A DNA stretch of 64,000 nt, from the NCBI RefSeq assembly GCF_022899355.1, contig NZ_JALJCK010000002.1, forward strand, positions 652,765 through 716,764. The letters are read 5' to 3'. How positions within the stretch are numbered: position 1 is the first letter of the stretch; every line of letters begins with the position of its first letter. A program made the position numbers and the translations under genes. Shown here piece by piece: positions 25,805 through 36,127 of the stretch. Source of the DNA: Shinella yambaruensis. GTDB taxonomy: Bacteria; Pseudomonadota; Alphaproteobacteria; Rhizobiales; Rhizobiaceae. The notes under the pieces are model-generated. The model did no database searches. It was not told where the DNA came from and saw nothing but the letters and a program-made list of their open reading frames with translations.

Positions 25805-28800
25805 ATCCGCGCTACGCCGAGCTTCAGGTGACGTCCCACTTCTCGTTCCTGCGCGGGGCGAGCAGCTGTGCGGACCTGTTCGCGCAGGCGAGCGCCCTTG
25901 GCATCGAGGCGCTTGCCGTCGTCGATCGCAACAGCCTTGCCGGCGTCGTCCAGGCCTTCAAGGCGTCGCGGGAGCTTCCGGAGGATGCCCCGTCGGTGCG
26001 GCTGGTGGTCGGCTGCCGGCTCGACCTTGTCGATGGCATGTCGCTGCTCGTCTATCCGACCGATCGCGCCGCCTATGGCCGTCTCTGCCGCCTGCTCACC
26101 ATCGGCAAGGAGAGGGCCGGCAAGGGCAAGTGCCATCTCGACTGGTCCGATGTCGTCGACTGGAGCGAGGGTCTCCTCGCCGTGCTGGTGCCGGACGAGG
26201 CGGACGAGACCGCCGCCTTCCAGCTGCGCCGCCTGCACACGCATTTCAAGGAGCGCTGCTATCTCGCCCTCACGCTCCGCCGCCGGCCGAACGACCAGCT
26301 GCGGCTGTTCGACCTCTCCAACCTCGCCGCCCGCCATGGCGTGCCCACCGTCGTCACCAACGACGTGCTCTACCACGCGCCCGCCCGGCGCATGCTGCAG
26401 GACGTCGTCACCTGCATCCGCCACAACGTCGCCATCGACAATGCCGGCTTCCTGCGCGAACGCCACGCCGACCGCTACCTCAAGCCCCCGGAGGAAATGC
26501 ACCGTCTCTTCGCGCGTTACCCGGAGGCGCTGCGGCGGACGCTGGAGATCGTCGAGCGCTGCCGGTTCTCGCTGGACGAATTGATGTATCAGTATCCGGA
26601 CGAAACGTCCCATCCGGACACGAGCTCGCAGGAAACCTTGGAGGCCTTCGTTCGCCAGGCCGTTATCGAGCGCTATCCGGCCGGTTTGCCGGAGACGTTG
26701 CGGGAAAGGCTCGACCATGAATTGGCGTTGATCGAAAAGAAGCAATACGCGCCCTATTTCCTGACGGTCAACGCGATCGTGCGCCATGCACGCTCCATCG
26801 GCATACTCTGTCAGGGGCGTGGTTCGGCTGCCAACAGCGCCGTCTGCTTCGTTCTCGGGATCACCGCGATCGATCCGGAGCGGAGCCATCTTCTCTTCGA
26901 GCGCTTCGTTTCCGAGGAGCGCGATGAGCCACCCGATATCGATGTGGATTTCGAGCACGAGCGGCGGGAAGAGGTGATCGGCTGGATCTACGATACCTAC
27001 GGATGGGATCGGTCCGCGCTCTGCGCGACGGTCATCCGCTATCGCTCCCGGGCGGCGATGCGTGATGTCGGCCGGGCGCTCGGCATGCCGGAGGATGTGC
27101 TGAAAGCGTTGTCCTCACAGGTCTGGGGCTGGTCCAACGATGTGCCGCAGAGCCATGCGGTTTCGGCCGGGCTCAATGTGGACGACCGCCGTATCCGGCT
27201 GCTGTTCGATCTCGCGCGTCAGTTGATCAACGCCCCGCGCCACCTCTCGCAGCATCCGGGCGGTTTCGTGCTGACGCGTGACCGGCTGGACGATCTGGTC
27301 CCGATCGAACCGGCGGCGATGGACAAGCGGCAGGTGATCGAATGGGACAAGGACGACATCGAATATCTGCACTTCATGAAGGTCGACGTACTGGCGCTCG
27401 GCATGCTGTCGTGCATGCGCCGTGCGCTGGATTTCCTTCGAGAGCACAAGGGGATCGACTACGACCTCACCACCATCCCTGCCAAGGACAAGGCGACGTT
27501 CGAGATGATCTCGAAGGCCGATACGATCGGTACGTTCCAGATCGAGAGCCGGGCGCAGATGTCCATGCTGCCACGCCTGAAACCGCAGACGTTCTACGAT
27601 ATCGTCATCCAGGTGGCAATCGTGCGGCCGGGGCCGATCCAAGGCGACATGGTGCATCCTTATCTGAAGCGTCGGCAAAAACTAGAGGATGTCGATTATC
27701 CGAACCCGGCCTTTCGGAAGGTTCTCGAACGCACCCTTGGCGTGCCGCTGTTCCAGGAGCAGGCCATGCAGGTCGCCATCGACTGTGCTGGTTTCAAGCC
27801 AGGACGAGCCGACCAGTTGCGCCGGGCGATGGCGACCTTCAAGCAGACCGGCGGTGTGGACAAGTTTCGCGACGAACTGATCGAAGGCATGGTCAAGAAT
27901 CACTATGCCCGCGATTTCGCCGAACGTATCTGCCGCCAGCTCGAAGGGTTCGGCTCCTACGGTTTCCCGGAAAGCCACGCCTACAGTTTCGCGATCATCG
28001 CCTATGCCTCCGCCTGGATGAAATGCCATCACCCGGACGTCTTCTGCGCCGCCCTGCTCAATTCCCAGCCGATGGGGTTCTACGCCCCGGCACAGATCGT
28101 GCGCGATGCGCGCGAGCACGGGGTGGAGGTGCGTCCGGTCTGCGTCAATGCCAGCCGCTGGGATTGCACGCTGGAGCCGACGGACGAGGAGGGGCGGCTT
28201 GCCGTGCGGCTCGGGCTGCGGATGGTCAAGGGCCTCGACAACAAGGAGATGGGCGATTTTCTTGCAGCAAGGGGCGAGGCGCCGTTTGCCTCGGTCGATG
28301 ACCTCTGGCGTCGCACGGAACTCGCATCCGACACGCTGGTGCGGCTTGCCGAGGCGGATGCCTTCCGGCCGTCGCTCGGGCTTTCCCGGCGCGAGGCCTT
28401 GTGGACGATCCGCGGCTTGCGGGACGAGCCGCTGCCGCTGTTTTCCGCGGCGGCCGAGCGGGAGGCCGCGGCCCTGCCGGAATTGACGGAACCGGTGGTG
28501 GCATTGCGACCCATGGCGACGGGCGGCGAGGTGGTGGAGGACTATGGCCGCGTCGGCCTGACGCTCCGGGCCCATCCGGTGAGCTTCCTGCGCGAGAGCC
28601 TCGCCCGTCGCCGCCTGCTTTCCTGCGCCGAAGCGACGCGGCTTCGCGATCGCCAGAAGGTCGAGACGGCCGGCATCGTGCTCGTCCGCCAGCAGCCGGG
28701 CTCGGCCAAGGGCGTCATCTTCGTGACGATCGAGGACGAGACGGGCATCGCCAACCTCGTCGTCTGGCGCAAGGTCTTCCTCGCCTATCGCCCCATCGTG

Positions 28801-28989
28801 ATGGGCGCGCCGATGATCGGCGTCAAAGGTTACATCCAGCGGGAGGGCGAGGTGGTGCATATCGTCGTGCAGCACCTTACCGATCTTTCGGCCGACTTCG
28901 CCACCATCGGCCGGCGTGGCGATGCCGTGCAGCCGCAAGCCCGCGAGGCGGTGCAGACCATCCGCGTCAAATCCCGCGACTTCCATTGA
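25801..28989 (+). CDS. dnaE2: Error-prone DNA polymerase III alpha subunit 2
   Basis: 1062 residues, normal for DnaE2. N-terminal PHP domain ([18 protein letters not shown], residues 5-22), catalytic PDIDVDF near 378-384 with the third acid further on, a helix-hairpin-helix near 800 and an OB fold near 950 ([12 protein letters not shown]). It copies across DNA lesions with ImuA/ImuB after SOS induction. Start ATG overlaps the imuB stop; a far longer open frame upstream is only imuB's shadow. Base composition falls from roughly two thirds to about 50-60% G+C between about 26.65 and 28.0 kb in hand-counted lines, then rises again. Confidence 0.93.
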   Translation: MNPRYAELQVTSHFSFLRGASSCADLFAQASALGIEALAVVDRNSLAGVVQAFKASRELPEDAPSVRLVVGCRLDLVDGMSLLVYPTDRAAYGRLCRLLTIGKERAGKGKCHLDWSDVVDWSEGLLAVLVPDEADETAAFQLRRLHTHFKERCYLALTLRRRPNDQLRLFDLSNLAARHGVPTVVTNDVLYHAPARRMLQDVVTCIRHNVAIDNAGFLRERHADRYLKPPEEMHRLFARYPEALRRTLEIVERCRFSLDELMYQYPDETSHPDTSSQETLEAFVRQAVIERYPAGLPETLRERLDHELALIEKKQYAPYFLTVNAIVRHARSIGILCQGRGSAANSAVCFVLGITAIDPERSHLLFERFVSEERDEPPDIDVDFEHERREEVIGWIYDTYGWDRSALCATVIRYRSRAAMRDVGRALGMPEDVLKALSSQVWGWSNDVPQSHAVSAGLNVDDRRIRLLFDLARQLINAPRHLSQHPGGFVLTRDRLDDLVPIEPAAMDKRQVIEWDKDDIEYLHFMKVDVLALGMLSCMRRALDFLREHKGIDYDLTTIPAKDKATFEMISKADTIGTFQIESRAQMSMLPRLKPQTFYDIVIQVAIVRPGPIQGDMVHPYLKRRQKLEDVDYPNPAFRKVLERTLGVPLFQEQAMQVAIDCAGFKPGRADQLRRAMATFKQTGGVDKFRDELIEGMVKNHYARDFAERICRQLEGFGSYGFPESHAYSFAIIAYASAWMKCHHPDVFCAALLNSQPMGFYAPAQIVRDAREHGVEVRPVCVNASRWDCTLEPTDEEGRLAVRLGLRMVKGLDNKEMGDFLAARGEAPFASVDDLWRRTELASDTLVRLAEADAFRPSLGLSRREALWTIRGLRDEPLPLFSAAAEREAAALPELTEPVVALRPMATGGEVVEDYGRVGLTLRAHPVSFLRESLARRRLLSCAEATRLRDRQKVETAGIVLVRQQPGSAKGVIFVTIEDETGIANLVVWRKVFLAYRPIVMGAPMIGVKGYIQREGEVVHIVVQHLTDLSADFATIGRRGDAVQPQAREAVQTIRVKSRDFH

Positions 28990-29211
28990 GGTCCCAGAAG
29001 GCCGACCTGTGGGACGTCGATACGTTCCGGACGCGCCTGCCGCAGCTGCCGCCGAGGGCGACCGGCAGATGCGGTGGTCATCTCCCTCGAAGACGCGTTG
29101 AGGATGGCGACGGCAAATCCGAGCCGATGGGACCGGAGGCAAGTGTCGGCTTCCTCAGGCCCGGCATGCCACCGATATCGACCTGCTCGACGGTTTCGGG
29201 GACGATCCGGC

Positions 29212-30459
29212 TCAGTAATCCACGATCCGGTCGTCGGCCGGGTCGGCCCAGCGCGTGTTCGGCACGGTTGAGAACCAGCCGGGTCGGGCGGGGTCGCGGT
29301 CATAGGCGTAGCCGCCCAGCGACTTGTAGAGATCGGAATACTGGCCCAACTTGTCGCGGTCGAGCGTGATGCCGAGGCCGGGGGCGGTGGGCACGGGGAT
29401 CTTGCCGTCGACATAGCGCATCGGGCCGCCGACGATCACGTCATCGACGAGCTGGTGGTAGTGCGCATCGCCGGTGAAGACGAGGTTCGGCAGTACCGCG
29501 CCGAGATGCAGCATGGTGGCGAGCTGGATGCCGAGCTCGCCGGAGGAGTGCACGGCGATGCCGAGCTGGAAGGTCTCGCAGACGGCGGCCGCCTTGATGC
29601 AGGGCCGGATGCCGCCCCAGAAGGTCGTGTCGAGCAGGATGACGTCGCAGGCCGGCGCCAGGACATTGGTGGCAAGCTGCTCGAAATTGACGACGATCGT
29701 GTTGGTGGCGAGCGGCATATGCGTGTTCTCGCGCACACGGCGCATGCCGTTGAGGCCCCAGGTCGGGTCCTCGTAATAATCGTTGTTGAGGTCTTCGATG
29801 CCCTTGGCGAAACGGATCGCCTCCTCCACCGTGAAGGCGGCATTGGGGTCGTAGCGCACGCTGTCGGTGCCGACGGCCTTGGCCAGCGCCCGGTAGACCT
29901 CCAGCTCGTAATCCGGCGGAAAGACGCCGCTCTTCAGCTTGTGGGCGGTGAAGCCGTGCGTCTTCTTGAGGCTGAGTGCCTGGTCGATGAGCTGGTCGGC
30001 GGTGCGGATCTCGCCCGCGCCCGTCTCCTTGTTCGGCAGGCGGAAGAACAGGTAGCTGGCAAAGCCCACCGTATCGCGCATCCTGCCGCCGAGAAGATCG
30101 TAGACCGGCACGTCGAGGAACTTGCCCATGATGTCGAGGCAGGCGAATTCGATGGCCGCATGCATCTGCGTGCGGTTGTTGTAGAGGCTGGCGGTCGGGT
30201 TGCAGATCTTGAAGCGGAGCTGTTCCAGCTCGAACGGATCGTGGCCGACGAGATAGGGTTTCAGCGCCCGGAAGGCGGCCTCGGCGCTTTCGCCGCCGCC
30301 GCCCATCTCGCCGAGCCCGACGAGGCCGACATCGGTCTCGACCTCCACGATGGTGCGCACGAAGCGTCCCCAATGGGCGCCGTTGGAATGGCGCAGCGGC
30401 GCCTCAAGCGGCACCGTCACGGTGGTGGCGCGGATGTCGGTGATGACGGGCCGTTTCAT
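29212..30459 (-). CDS. Enolase-superfamily dehydratase, glucarate-dehydratase-like
   Basis: 415 residues. Barrel residues match the glucarate dehydratase set: KLKSG (Lys pair), YDPNAAF (metal Asp and Asn), YEDPTWG (Glu-Asp), ATNTI (Asn) and VHSSGE (His). Members abstract the proton next to a sugar-acid carboxylate and lose water to a 2-keto-3-deoxy acid. Start MKRPVITD has GGAGA about 9 bases upstream. It lies 20 bases after the SDR gene and probably belongs to the lactonase-SDR-dehydratase transcript. Which hexarate or aldonate it uses is not shown. Confidence 0.83.
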   Translation of the reverse strand: MKRPVITDIRATTVTVPLEAPLRHSNGAHWGRFVRTIVEVETDVGLVGLGEMGGGGESAEAAFRALKPYLVGHDPFELEQLRFKICNPTASLYNNRTQMHAAIEFACLDIMGKFLDVPVYDLLGGRMRDTVGFASYLFFRLPNKETGAGEIRTADQLIDQALSLKKTHGFTAHKLKSGVFPPDYELEVYRALAKAVGTDSVRYDPNAAFTVEEAIRFAKGIEDLNNDYYEDPTWGLNGMRRVRENTHMPLATNTIVVNFEQLATNVLAPACDVILLDTTFWGGIRPCIKAAAVCETFQLGIAVHSSGELGIQLATMLHLGAVLPNLVFTGDAHYHQLVDDVIVGGPMRYVDGKIPVPTAPGLGITLDRDKLGQYSDLYKSLGGYAYDRDPARPGWFSTVPNTRWADPADDRIVDY

Positions 30460-30479
30460 GGCAGGTCTCCGGTTCTCGT

Positions 30480-31271
30480 TCATTCGGGCAGGACGATGCC
30501 GAGCTTGGCCATCGTGCCGCCATCGATCTTGATGTCCGCGCCCGTGATGAAGCGGGCCTTGTCGCTGGCGAGGAAGGCGACGAGATCGGCGATCTCGGAG
30601 GGTTTTCCCACCCGGCCGACCGGATGGCCCTTGCCCCACAGCGCGATCGTCTCATCCTGGCTGTGCTCGCCCTTCCACAGGTCCGCCGCCCAGCGCAGCA
30701 TCGGCGTGTCGACGGAGGCGGGGCAGACGGCGTTGACCGTGATGTTCTCCGCCGCATGGTCGAGCGCCATCGCGCGCACCAGGGCGTTGATCGCGCCCTT
30801 GCTGGCCGTATAGGCCGCGACGCCCGCCTGCGAGGCATAGGCCTGCACGGAGGAGATCGCGACGATCGCCCCGCCGCCGCGCTTGCGCATTTCGGGGATG
30901 GCGAAGCGAGAGGCGAGGTAGATGCCCTTCAGGTTGATGTCGAAGACGTCGTCCCAGACATCTTCCGGCGTGTCGACGACCGTGCCGTAGCGCTGGATGC
31001 CGGCGCAGCAGGCGAGCACGTCGAGGCCGCCATGGCGCGCCACGGCCGTGGCGACGGCGCGCTCCATGTCGTCCGCCCGGCGCACGTCGCCGACGAAGCC
31101 GGAGGCGTTCGGCCCGATCGCCGCGACGGCCTCGTCCACCGATGTGGCATCGTTCGCGACGACGAGGACCCTGCCGCCGGCACCCGCGAACCGTTCCGCG
31201 CAGGCCCGGCCCATGCCGAGGCTGCCGCCGGTCACGATGATGCTCCTGCCGGAAAATTCATCCGCGCTCAT
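30480..31271 (-). CDS. Short-chain dehydrogenase/reductase
   Basis: 263 residues. Cofactor loop [10 protein letters not shown] near residue 14, CCAGIQ where NNAG is usual, and catalytic YTASK near 157. Probably an NAD(P)-dependent sugar or polyol dehydrogenase given its neighbours, a lactonase upstream and a sugar-acid dehydratase downstream. Start ATG has AAGGAGAA 5 bases upstream. The promoter region carries a GTATGGTAG motif shared with the GntR gene at 34347. Confidence 0.85.
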   Translation of the reverse strand: MSADEFSGRSIIVTGGSLGMGRACAERFAGAGGRVLVVANDATSVDEAVAAIGPNASGFVGDVRRADDMERAVATAVARHGGLDVLACCAGIQRYGTVVDTPEDVWDDVFDINLKGIYLASRFAIPEMRKRGGGAIVAISSVQAYASQAGVAAYTASKGAINALVRAMALDHAAENITVNAVCPASVDTPMLRWAADLWKGEHSQDETIALWGKGHPVGRVGKPSEIADLVAFLASDKARFITGADIKIDGGTMAKLGIVLPE

Positions 31272-31297
31272 GGTCGTTCTCCTTCCCGCTCGGCTTA

Positions 31298-31326
31298 ACT
31301 AACATTCTACCATACCAGACTGTCAA
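31298..31326 (-). promoter_or_regulatory. Promoter with GTATGGTAG motif before the SDR gene
   Basis: On the minus strand TTGACA (31326-31321) is followed within the spacer by GTATGGTAG (31315-31307). The same 9 bases follow TTGACT at 34294-34309. Position inside the promoter suggests repressor binding. Confidence 0.5.
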
Positions 31327-31346
31327 CCGGGATTTCTCGACGAGTG

Positions 31347-32240
31347 TCAGCCGGCGAATCTCGGTTCGGGAATGCCGGCGCCGGCCCCGTCGATCGCAAC
31401 GAGGCTGCCTTCCGCCAGGTTTGCGGCAAGGTGCTCGGCGCTCATCGTGAAGCGGGCGGAGGTGACGTAGAGGGTGGAGAGGTCCGGGCCGCCGAAGGTG
31501 CAGCTCGTCGGCCAGGTGACGGGCAGTTCCGCCAGCGCCAGCAGCGCGCCATCGGCGGTAAAGCGTGCGACCGAGGCGCCGCCGACCACGCGGCAGTTCC
31601 ACAGCGTGTCCTCGGCATCCATGCAGGAGCCGTCCGGCAGGCCGCGCTCGAAGCCGCTGACGATGGTGCGCCGGTCGCTGATCGTCCTTGCAGCGGGGTC
31701 GTAGGCGAAGGCGTAGATTTCGTTTTCCGGCGTATCGGCGAAGAGGAAGCGTCCGTCGCGCGTCCAGCCCATCGTGTTGGTGATGCCGTATTCGCGCGGC
31801 GTGAGCTGCGTGACGGTGCCGGTGGGGTCGATCCGATAGACGGCGCCGGACTTGCGGTCCATCGCCCGGGGCGAGCCGTCCGGGTTGAGATTGTTCTGCA
31901 TGGTGGCGACCCAGAAGGAGCCGTCGGGCGCGACGCGGCCTTCGTTCAGCCGGTTGTCGGCAAGGTCCGGCTCTGGCACAGCAAAGGTCTCGAAGGCTTC
32001 GCCCGGCCGCCAGAAGGCGACCTCGCGGCGCAGCCCGACGATGAAGCCGCCGGAGGCGCGAAGGCCGATCGACGTCGGGAAGTCCGGCGCCGGCCAGTCG
32101 GCATGCTCGCCGCTGCGCGGCTCATGGCGGTGGATGCGCTTGCCGCCGATATCCACCCAGTAGAGCGCCTCTTCCTCGCCGGACCAGATGATGCTTTCGC
32201 CGACGATGTCGCCCGCGGCGTATTCGATCCTTGCCTTCAC
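31347..32240 (-). CDS. SMP-30/gluconolactonase family lactonase
   Basis: 297 residues. Six-bladed propeller family with typical segments: GESIIW and LYWVDIGG near the start, NEGRVAPDGSFWVATM with the metal-binding Asn/Asp, and NTMGWTRDGRFLFADTPENEIYAF. These enzymes open aldono-lactones to aldonic acids with a divalent metal. The GTG at 32240 was chosen as start because GGGAGGG lies 6 bases upstream; a GTG ten codons earlier has none. It would act between a sugar dehydrogenase and a sugar-acid dehydratase, both of which are encoded next door. Confidence 0.87.
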   Translation of the reverse strand: MKARIEYAAGDIVGESIIWSGEEEALYWVDIGGKRIHRHEPRSGEHADWPAPDFPTSIGLRASGGFIVGLRREVAFWRPGEAFETFAVPEPDLADNRLNEGRVAPDGSFWVATMQNNLNPDGSPRAMDRKSGAVYRIDPTGTVTQLTPREYGITNTMGWTRDGRFLFADTPENEIYAFAYDPAARTISDRRTIVSGFERGLPDGSCMDAEDTLWNCRVVGGASVARFTADGALLALAELPVTWPTSCTFGGPDLSTLYVTSARFTMSAEHLAANLAEGSLVAIDGAGAGIPEPRFAG

Positions 32241-32312
32241 GCGCAGCCCTCCCGCATCCGCCAAATTCACGTTGACAATAGCTGAGAGTGAATCTAATTC
32301 AAGGTCACTAAG

Positions 32313-32329
32313 TACCTATATGATAGGTA
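32313..32329. promoter_or_regulatory. Perfect 7-base inverted repeat before gntR gene 32342
   Basis: TACCTAT-ATG-ATAGGTA, 13 bases before the gntR start and 73 bases from the divergent lactonase start. Its symmetry and place suggest autoregulation by the adjacent FCD regulator. Confidence 0.6.
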
Positions 32330-32341
32330 GGAGGCGACGGG

Positions 32342-33073
32342 ATGGAATCGAAGTCGGAACCGGATGCGGCCGGCGGGCAGAAGGGCGGCGAAGGTCTGCT
32401 CGGCGGCGTCATGGATGCCGTCCGGATCCATATCCGCGAAAACGGCCTGCAGGTCGGCGACTGGCTGCCGAGCGAGGGCGCCTTCGCGGAAAAGCTCGGC
32501 GTTTCCCGCGGCATCGTGCGCGAGGCCTATCGCTCGCTGTCCGCGCTGACGTTGATCGATATCGGCAACGGCCGTCGTCCGCGGGTGGCAGCGCCGAGGG
32601 CGGACGTGCTGGCGCTGGTCACCGACCATGCCGTGCACACCGACCAGGTGACGATCCAGCAGATTTTCGATGTCCGCCGCACGGTGGAGCGCCGGACGGT
32701 CGTGCTCGCCGCGATGCGCCGCACGGACCGCGAGGCGGCCGCGATCGTCGCGCTGGCCGAGGCGATGCAGCGGGATTTCGATGCGCCGCAAAAGGTGATG
32801 GAGCACGACATCGCCTTCCACGAGGCGATCGGCGCGGCGTCGCGCAATCCGATGTTCTCGCTGATCGTTGGCTCGTTCCATGTGGTGACGCGCCAGACCT
32901 GGCCGATCGGCTGGGCAAGCCGCGCCAGCAACGAGACGCGGCAGGAAAGCATCGACGGCCACATGACCATCGCCCGGGCCATCGCCAATGGCGACCCGAC
33001 GACGGGCGAGCAGGCGATGGTCGAGCATTTCGATCTGACGGTGAAGGCGCTGCTGGCGGCGGGAGTGTATTGA
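32342..33073 (+). CDS. GntR-family transcriptional regulator, FadR/FCD subgroup
   Basis: 243 residues. Winged helix in residues about 20-85 (LPSEGAFAEKLGVSRGIVREAYRSL), then an FCD domain with the metal-binding His pair pattern (HDIAFHEAIGAAS and the later HMTI). FCD proteins of this group often sense sugar acids such as galactonate or glucuronate. GGAGG precedes the ATG. The stop is 2 bases before the dehydratase gene, so the two are co-transcribed; the lactonase is divergent. Confidence 0.88.
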   Translation: MESKSEPDAAGGQKGGEGLLGGVMDAVRIHIRENGLQVGDWLPSEGAFAEKLGVSRGIVREAYRSLSALTLIDIGNGRRPRVAAPRADVLALVTDHAVHTDQVTIQQIFDVRRTVERRTVVLAAMRRTDREAAAIVALAEAMQRDFDAPQKVMEHDIAFHEAIGAASRNPMFSLIVGSFHVVTRQTWPIGWASRASNETRQESIDGHMTIARAIANGDPTTGEQAMVEHFDLTVKALLAAGVY

Positions 33074-33075
33074 GC

Positions 33076-34275
33076 ATGAAGATCACCGCGTTCGAAACCG
33101 TCCGCGCCCGCGACTTTCCCAACATCCTCTGGGTGCGCATCCACACCGACGAGGGCCTTGTCGGGCTCGGCGAGACCTTCTTCATGGCCGCGACGGTGGA
33201 GGCCTACATCCACGAGGTCGTGGCGCCGAAGCTGCTCGGCCGCGATCCCCTGGAGATCGACCGCATCTCGAAGGACCTGACGGGCTATCTCGGCTTCCGC
33301 TCGACGGGGGCGGAGATGCGCGGCAATTCGGCCGTGGATATCGGCCTGTGGGACCTTTTCGGCAAGGCGACGAACCTGCCGATCGCCCAGTTGCTCGGCG
33401 GTTTCTCGCGGCGCGAGATCCGCACCTACAACACCTGCGCCGGCAATACCTACATGCGCGAGGCGAAGGGCCAGCAGACCGGCAATTACGGCATCGGCGG
33501 CCCGCGGCGCGACCATGACGACCTCAACGGCTTCCTGGAGCGGGCGGACGAGCTTGCCGAAGACCTCCTGTCGGAGGGCATCACGGCCATGAAAATCTGG
33601 CCGTTCGACATCGCGGCGGAAAAGAGCGGCGGCCAGTACATTTCCGGGCCAGACCTGCGCAAGGCGCTCGAACCCTTCGAGAAGATCCGCAAGCGCGTCG
33701 GCGACCGCATGGACATCATGGTCGAGTTCCACTCCATGTGGCAGCTCACCCCGGCCATCCAGATCGCCCGGGCGCTCGAGCCCTACGCCACCTTCTGGCA
33801 CGAGGACCCGATCAAGATGGATTCGCTCTCCAGCCTCAAGCGCTATGCGGCGGCGAGCCGCGCGCCGCTCTGCGCCTCGGAGACGCTCGCCACCCGCTGG
33901 GCCTTCCGCGACCTGATGGAGACGGATGCCGCCGGTGTCGTCATGCTCGACCTTTCCTGGTGCGGCGGCCTTTCCGAGGCCAAGAAGATCGCCACCATGG
34001 CGGAGGCCTGGCATCTGCCGGTCGCCCCGCATGACTGCACCGGTCCCGTCGTGCTCGCCGCCTCGACGCACCTGTCGCTGAACGCGCCGAACGCGCTCGT
34101 GCAGGAAAGCGTCCGCGCCTATTACAAGACCTGGTACGCCGAGCTGACGACGCAGCTGCCGACCGTGGCGAACGGCATGATCACCGTTCCCCCCGGGCCG
34201 GGCCACGGCGTCGATCTCGCGCCGGATCTCGACCGGAAATTCGACGTCTCGCGCCGGACTTCGGCACTGGAGTGA
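33076..34275 (+). CDS. Mandelate racemase/muconate lactonizing enzyme family protein
   Basis: 399 residues, enolase superfamily. Candidate active-site residues: MKIWPF (Lys), VEFHSMWQ (first metal Glu and a His), WHEDPI (second Glu), CASET (third Glu) and PHDCTGPV (His near the last strand). The set is unlike glucarate dehydratase and nearer to acid-sugar dehydratases with an E-x-H motif. Substrate is unknown but probably a sugar acid, since the co-transcribed regulator and surrounding genes are of that type. It starts 2 bases after the regulator stop. Confidence 0.82.
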   Translation: MKITAFETVRARDFPNILWVRIHTDEGLVGLGETFFMAATVEAYIHEVVAPKLLGRDPLEIDRISKDLTGYLGFRSTGAEMRGNSAVDIGLWDLFGKATNLPIAQLLGGFSRREIRTYNTCAGNTYMREAKGQQTGNYGIGGPRRDHDDLNGFLERADELAEDLLSEGITAMKIWPFDIAAEKSGGQYISGPDLRKALEPFEKIRKRVGDRMDIMVEFHSMWQLTPAIQIARALEPYATFWHEDPIKMDSLSSLKRYAAASRAPLCASETLATRWAFRDLMETDAAGVVMLDLSWCGGLSEAKKIATMAEAWHLPVAPHDCTGPVVLAASTHLSLNAPNALVQESVRAYYKTWYAELTTQLPTVANGMITVPPGPGHGVDLAPDLDRKFDVSRRTSALE

Positions 34276-34293
34276 TCTCGTAACGCTGACCAC

Positions 34294-34320
34294 TTGACTT
34301 GTATGGTAGTAGGCTAGTAG
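34294..34320 (+). promoter_or_regulatory. Promoter with GTATGGTAG motif before gntR gene 34347
   Basis: TTGACT (34294-34299), one base, then GTATGGTAG (34301-34309) and a TAGTAG that could serve as the -10 box. The 19 bases around the motif match the minus-strand promoter at 31298-31326 at 15 positions. Confidence 0.5.
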
Positions 34321-34346
34321 CCTGTAACGGGATGGAGGAGGCCGGA

Positions 34347-35039
34347 ATGCAGAACATCAAACCGCAGCGCGTTCTTTCGGCCGCCGAAGCCGTCGGGCCT
34401 CAGGTCTACCGCATCCTGCGCGAGCAGATCATCCAGGCCGAGCTGACGCCGGGCGAGCGCATCTCCGAGGCCGAGATCGCCAAAAGCCTGTCGATCAGCC
34501 GCCAGCCGGTGCGCGAAGCCTTCATCAAGCTGTCGGAGGAGGGCCTTGTTCAGGTCCTGCCGCAGCGCGGCACCTATGTGACGCGGATCTCCACCGCCTC
34601 CGTGATGGACGTGCGCTTCGTGCGCGAGGCGATCGAGGCCGATATCGTGCGCCAGGTCGCCGGCGAGCACACGGCCGGGACCGTGCGGGAGCTGCGCGAC
34701 CAGATCGCAAGGCAGAAGCAGGTGCCGCAGGACGACCGCGCCGCCTTCCTGCGGCTCGACGAACTCTTCCACCACACGCTCGCGGCGGCCGCGGGCCGCG
34801 CCTATGCCTGGAGCGTCATCGAAAGCGTCAAGGCGCAGATGGACCGCGTCCGCTTCCTCAGCGTCGACGACATCCAGATCGGCCGACTGATCGACCAGCA
34901 CGAACGCATCGTCGATGCGATCGCCGCCGGCGACGTCGGCAAGGCCGAGACGGCATTGCGCACGCATCTGCGCGAGATCCTCAAATCGCTGCCCGAGATC
35001 GCCCGGGCGCGCACGGAATTCTTCGACGGCGTGGCGTGA
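34347..35039 (+). CDS. GntR-family transcriptional regulator, FCD subgroup
   Basis: 230 residues. Winged helix (ELTPGERISEAEIAKSLSISRQPVREAFIKLSEEGLVQVLPQRGTYV, described here by its ends; residues about 28-75) and an FCD domain. First gene of the transcript that continues into the Frc-type importer. Start MQNIKPQ follows GGAGG by 8 bases. It probably binds the GTATGGTAG motif found in its own promoter and in front of the SDR/dehydratase genes on the other strand; this is inference from motif sharing. Confidence 0.87.
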   Translation: MQNIKPQRVLSAAEAVGPQVYRILREQIIQAELTPGERISEAEIAKSLSISRQPVREAFIKLSEEGLVQVLPQRGTYVTRISTASVMDVRFVREAIEADIVRQVAGEHTAGTVRELRDQIARQKQVPQDDRAAFLRLDELFHHTLAAAAGRAYAWSVIESVKAQMDRVRFLSVDDIQIGRLIDQHERIVDAIAAGDVGKAETALRTHLREILKSLPEIARARTEFFDGVA

Positions 35040-35082
35040 CGCCGGGACGACAACGATTGATGTTCAACGGGAGGTACGCATC

Positions 35083-36060
35083 ATGATGATCCGGAAATTT
35101 CTTGCAGGAACGGCCCTCGGGCTGGGGCTGATGGCCTCGGGCGCCAGCGCGGAAGGCCTCAACATCGCCTTCATCAGCCACTCGTCCGCCTCGAACACCT
35201 TCTGGCAATCGGTCAAGAAGGGTTATGACGACGCCTGCGGGAAGGTCGGGGCCTCGTGCCAGCTGATCCTCACGCAGACCGAAGGCTCGGTCGAACAGGC
35301 CGTCGCCAATCTTCAGGCGGCCATCGCCTCCAGGCCGGATGCGATCTTCGTCGCGATCGTCGACAACAACGCCTATGACAATGTGATCAAGGAAGCCGTC
35401 GATTCCGGCATCCTCGTGCTCGCCGTCAATGTGGACGACAGCGAAGGCGCCAAGGGCAATGCCCGCAAGGCCTTCATCGGCCAGGGCTTCACCGCGGCCG
35501 GCTATTCGCTCGCCAAGGCGCAGTCGGAGAATTTCCCCAAGGAAGGCCCGCTCAACCTGCTGGTCGGCGTCAATGCGCCGGGCCAGACCTGGTCCGAGCA
35601 GCGCGCCGGCGGCGTGATGAAGTTCCTGGAAGAGTACAAGGCCGAGCATGCCGACCGCGAGATCACCATCACGCGCATCGATTCGGCCACCGATCTCGCG
35701 CTGACCGCCGACCGCATCGGCGCCTATCTCAATGCCAACCCGGAAACCACGGCCTATTTCGACACCGGCTACTGGCATGCCGGCGTCGCCAAGGTGCTGA
35801 AGGACCGTGGCATCGAGCCCGGCAAGGTGCTGCTCGGCGGCTTCGACCTCGTGCCGGAGGTCCTGCAGCAGATGGAGGCCGGCTATGTGCAGGTGCAGGT
35901 CGACCAGCAGCCCTACATGCAGGGCTTCATGCCGGTTATGCAGGCCTATCTGTGGAAGACTGCCGGCCTGACGCCGTCGGACATCGACACGGGGCAGGGC
36001 ATCGTCACGCCCAAGGACGTGCCGACCATTCTCGAAATGGCAAAGCAGGGCCTGCGCTGA
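35083..36060 (+). CDS. Sugar ABC transporter substrate-binding protein, RbsB/FrcB type
   Basis: 325 residues. Signal peptide residues 1-23 (MMIRKFLAG to ASAE). The mature start LNIAFISHSSASNTFWQSVKKG is the type I periplasmic sugar-binding pattern. It binds a sugar in the periplasm for the permease and ATPase that follow in the order B-C-A, as in rhizobial frcBCA. GGGAGG precedes the ATG. The sugar is not determined by the sequence; the neighbouring aldose epimerase suggests a free aldose. Confidence 0.88.
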   Translation: MMIRKFLAGTALGLGLMASGASAEGLNIAFISHSSASNTFWQSVKKGYDDACGKVGASCQLILTQTEGSVEQAVANLQAAIASRPDAIFVAIVDNNAYDNVIKEAVDSGILVLAVNVDDSEGAKGNARKAFIGQGFTAAGYSLAKAQSENFPKEGPLNLLVGVNAPGQTWSEQRAGGVMKFLEEYKAEHADREITITRIDSATDLALTADRIGAYLNANPETTAYFDTGYWHAGVAKVLKDRGIEPGKVLLGGFDLVPEVLQQMEAGYVQVQVDQQPYMQGFMPVMQAYLWKTAGLTPSDIDTGQGIVTPKDVPTILEMAKQGLR

Positions 36061-36127
36061 TCCGGCGCTCCTATGGGAAACCGGTGCCTTGCCGCTCGGG
36101 CGGGGCACCGAAGCACGAGTGGAGCCC

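Noticed and set aside
28990..29211. Short open frame ending [16 protein letters not shown] after dnaE2
   Set aside because: Looks faintly protein-like at its end, but has stops in frame upstream, no start with ribosome site and no recognised family; possibly a gene remnant, not supportable.
32188..33075. N-terminal extension of the dehydratase at 33076
   Set aside because: Overlaps the whole GntR gene in another frame; the ATG two bases after the regulator stop fits family length.
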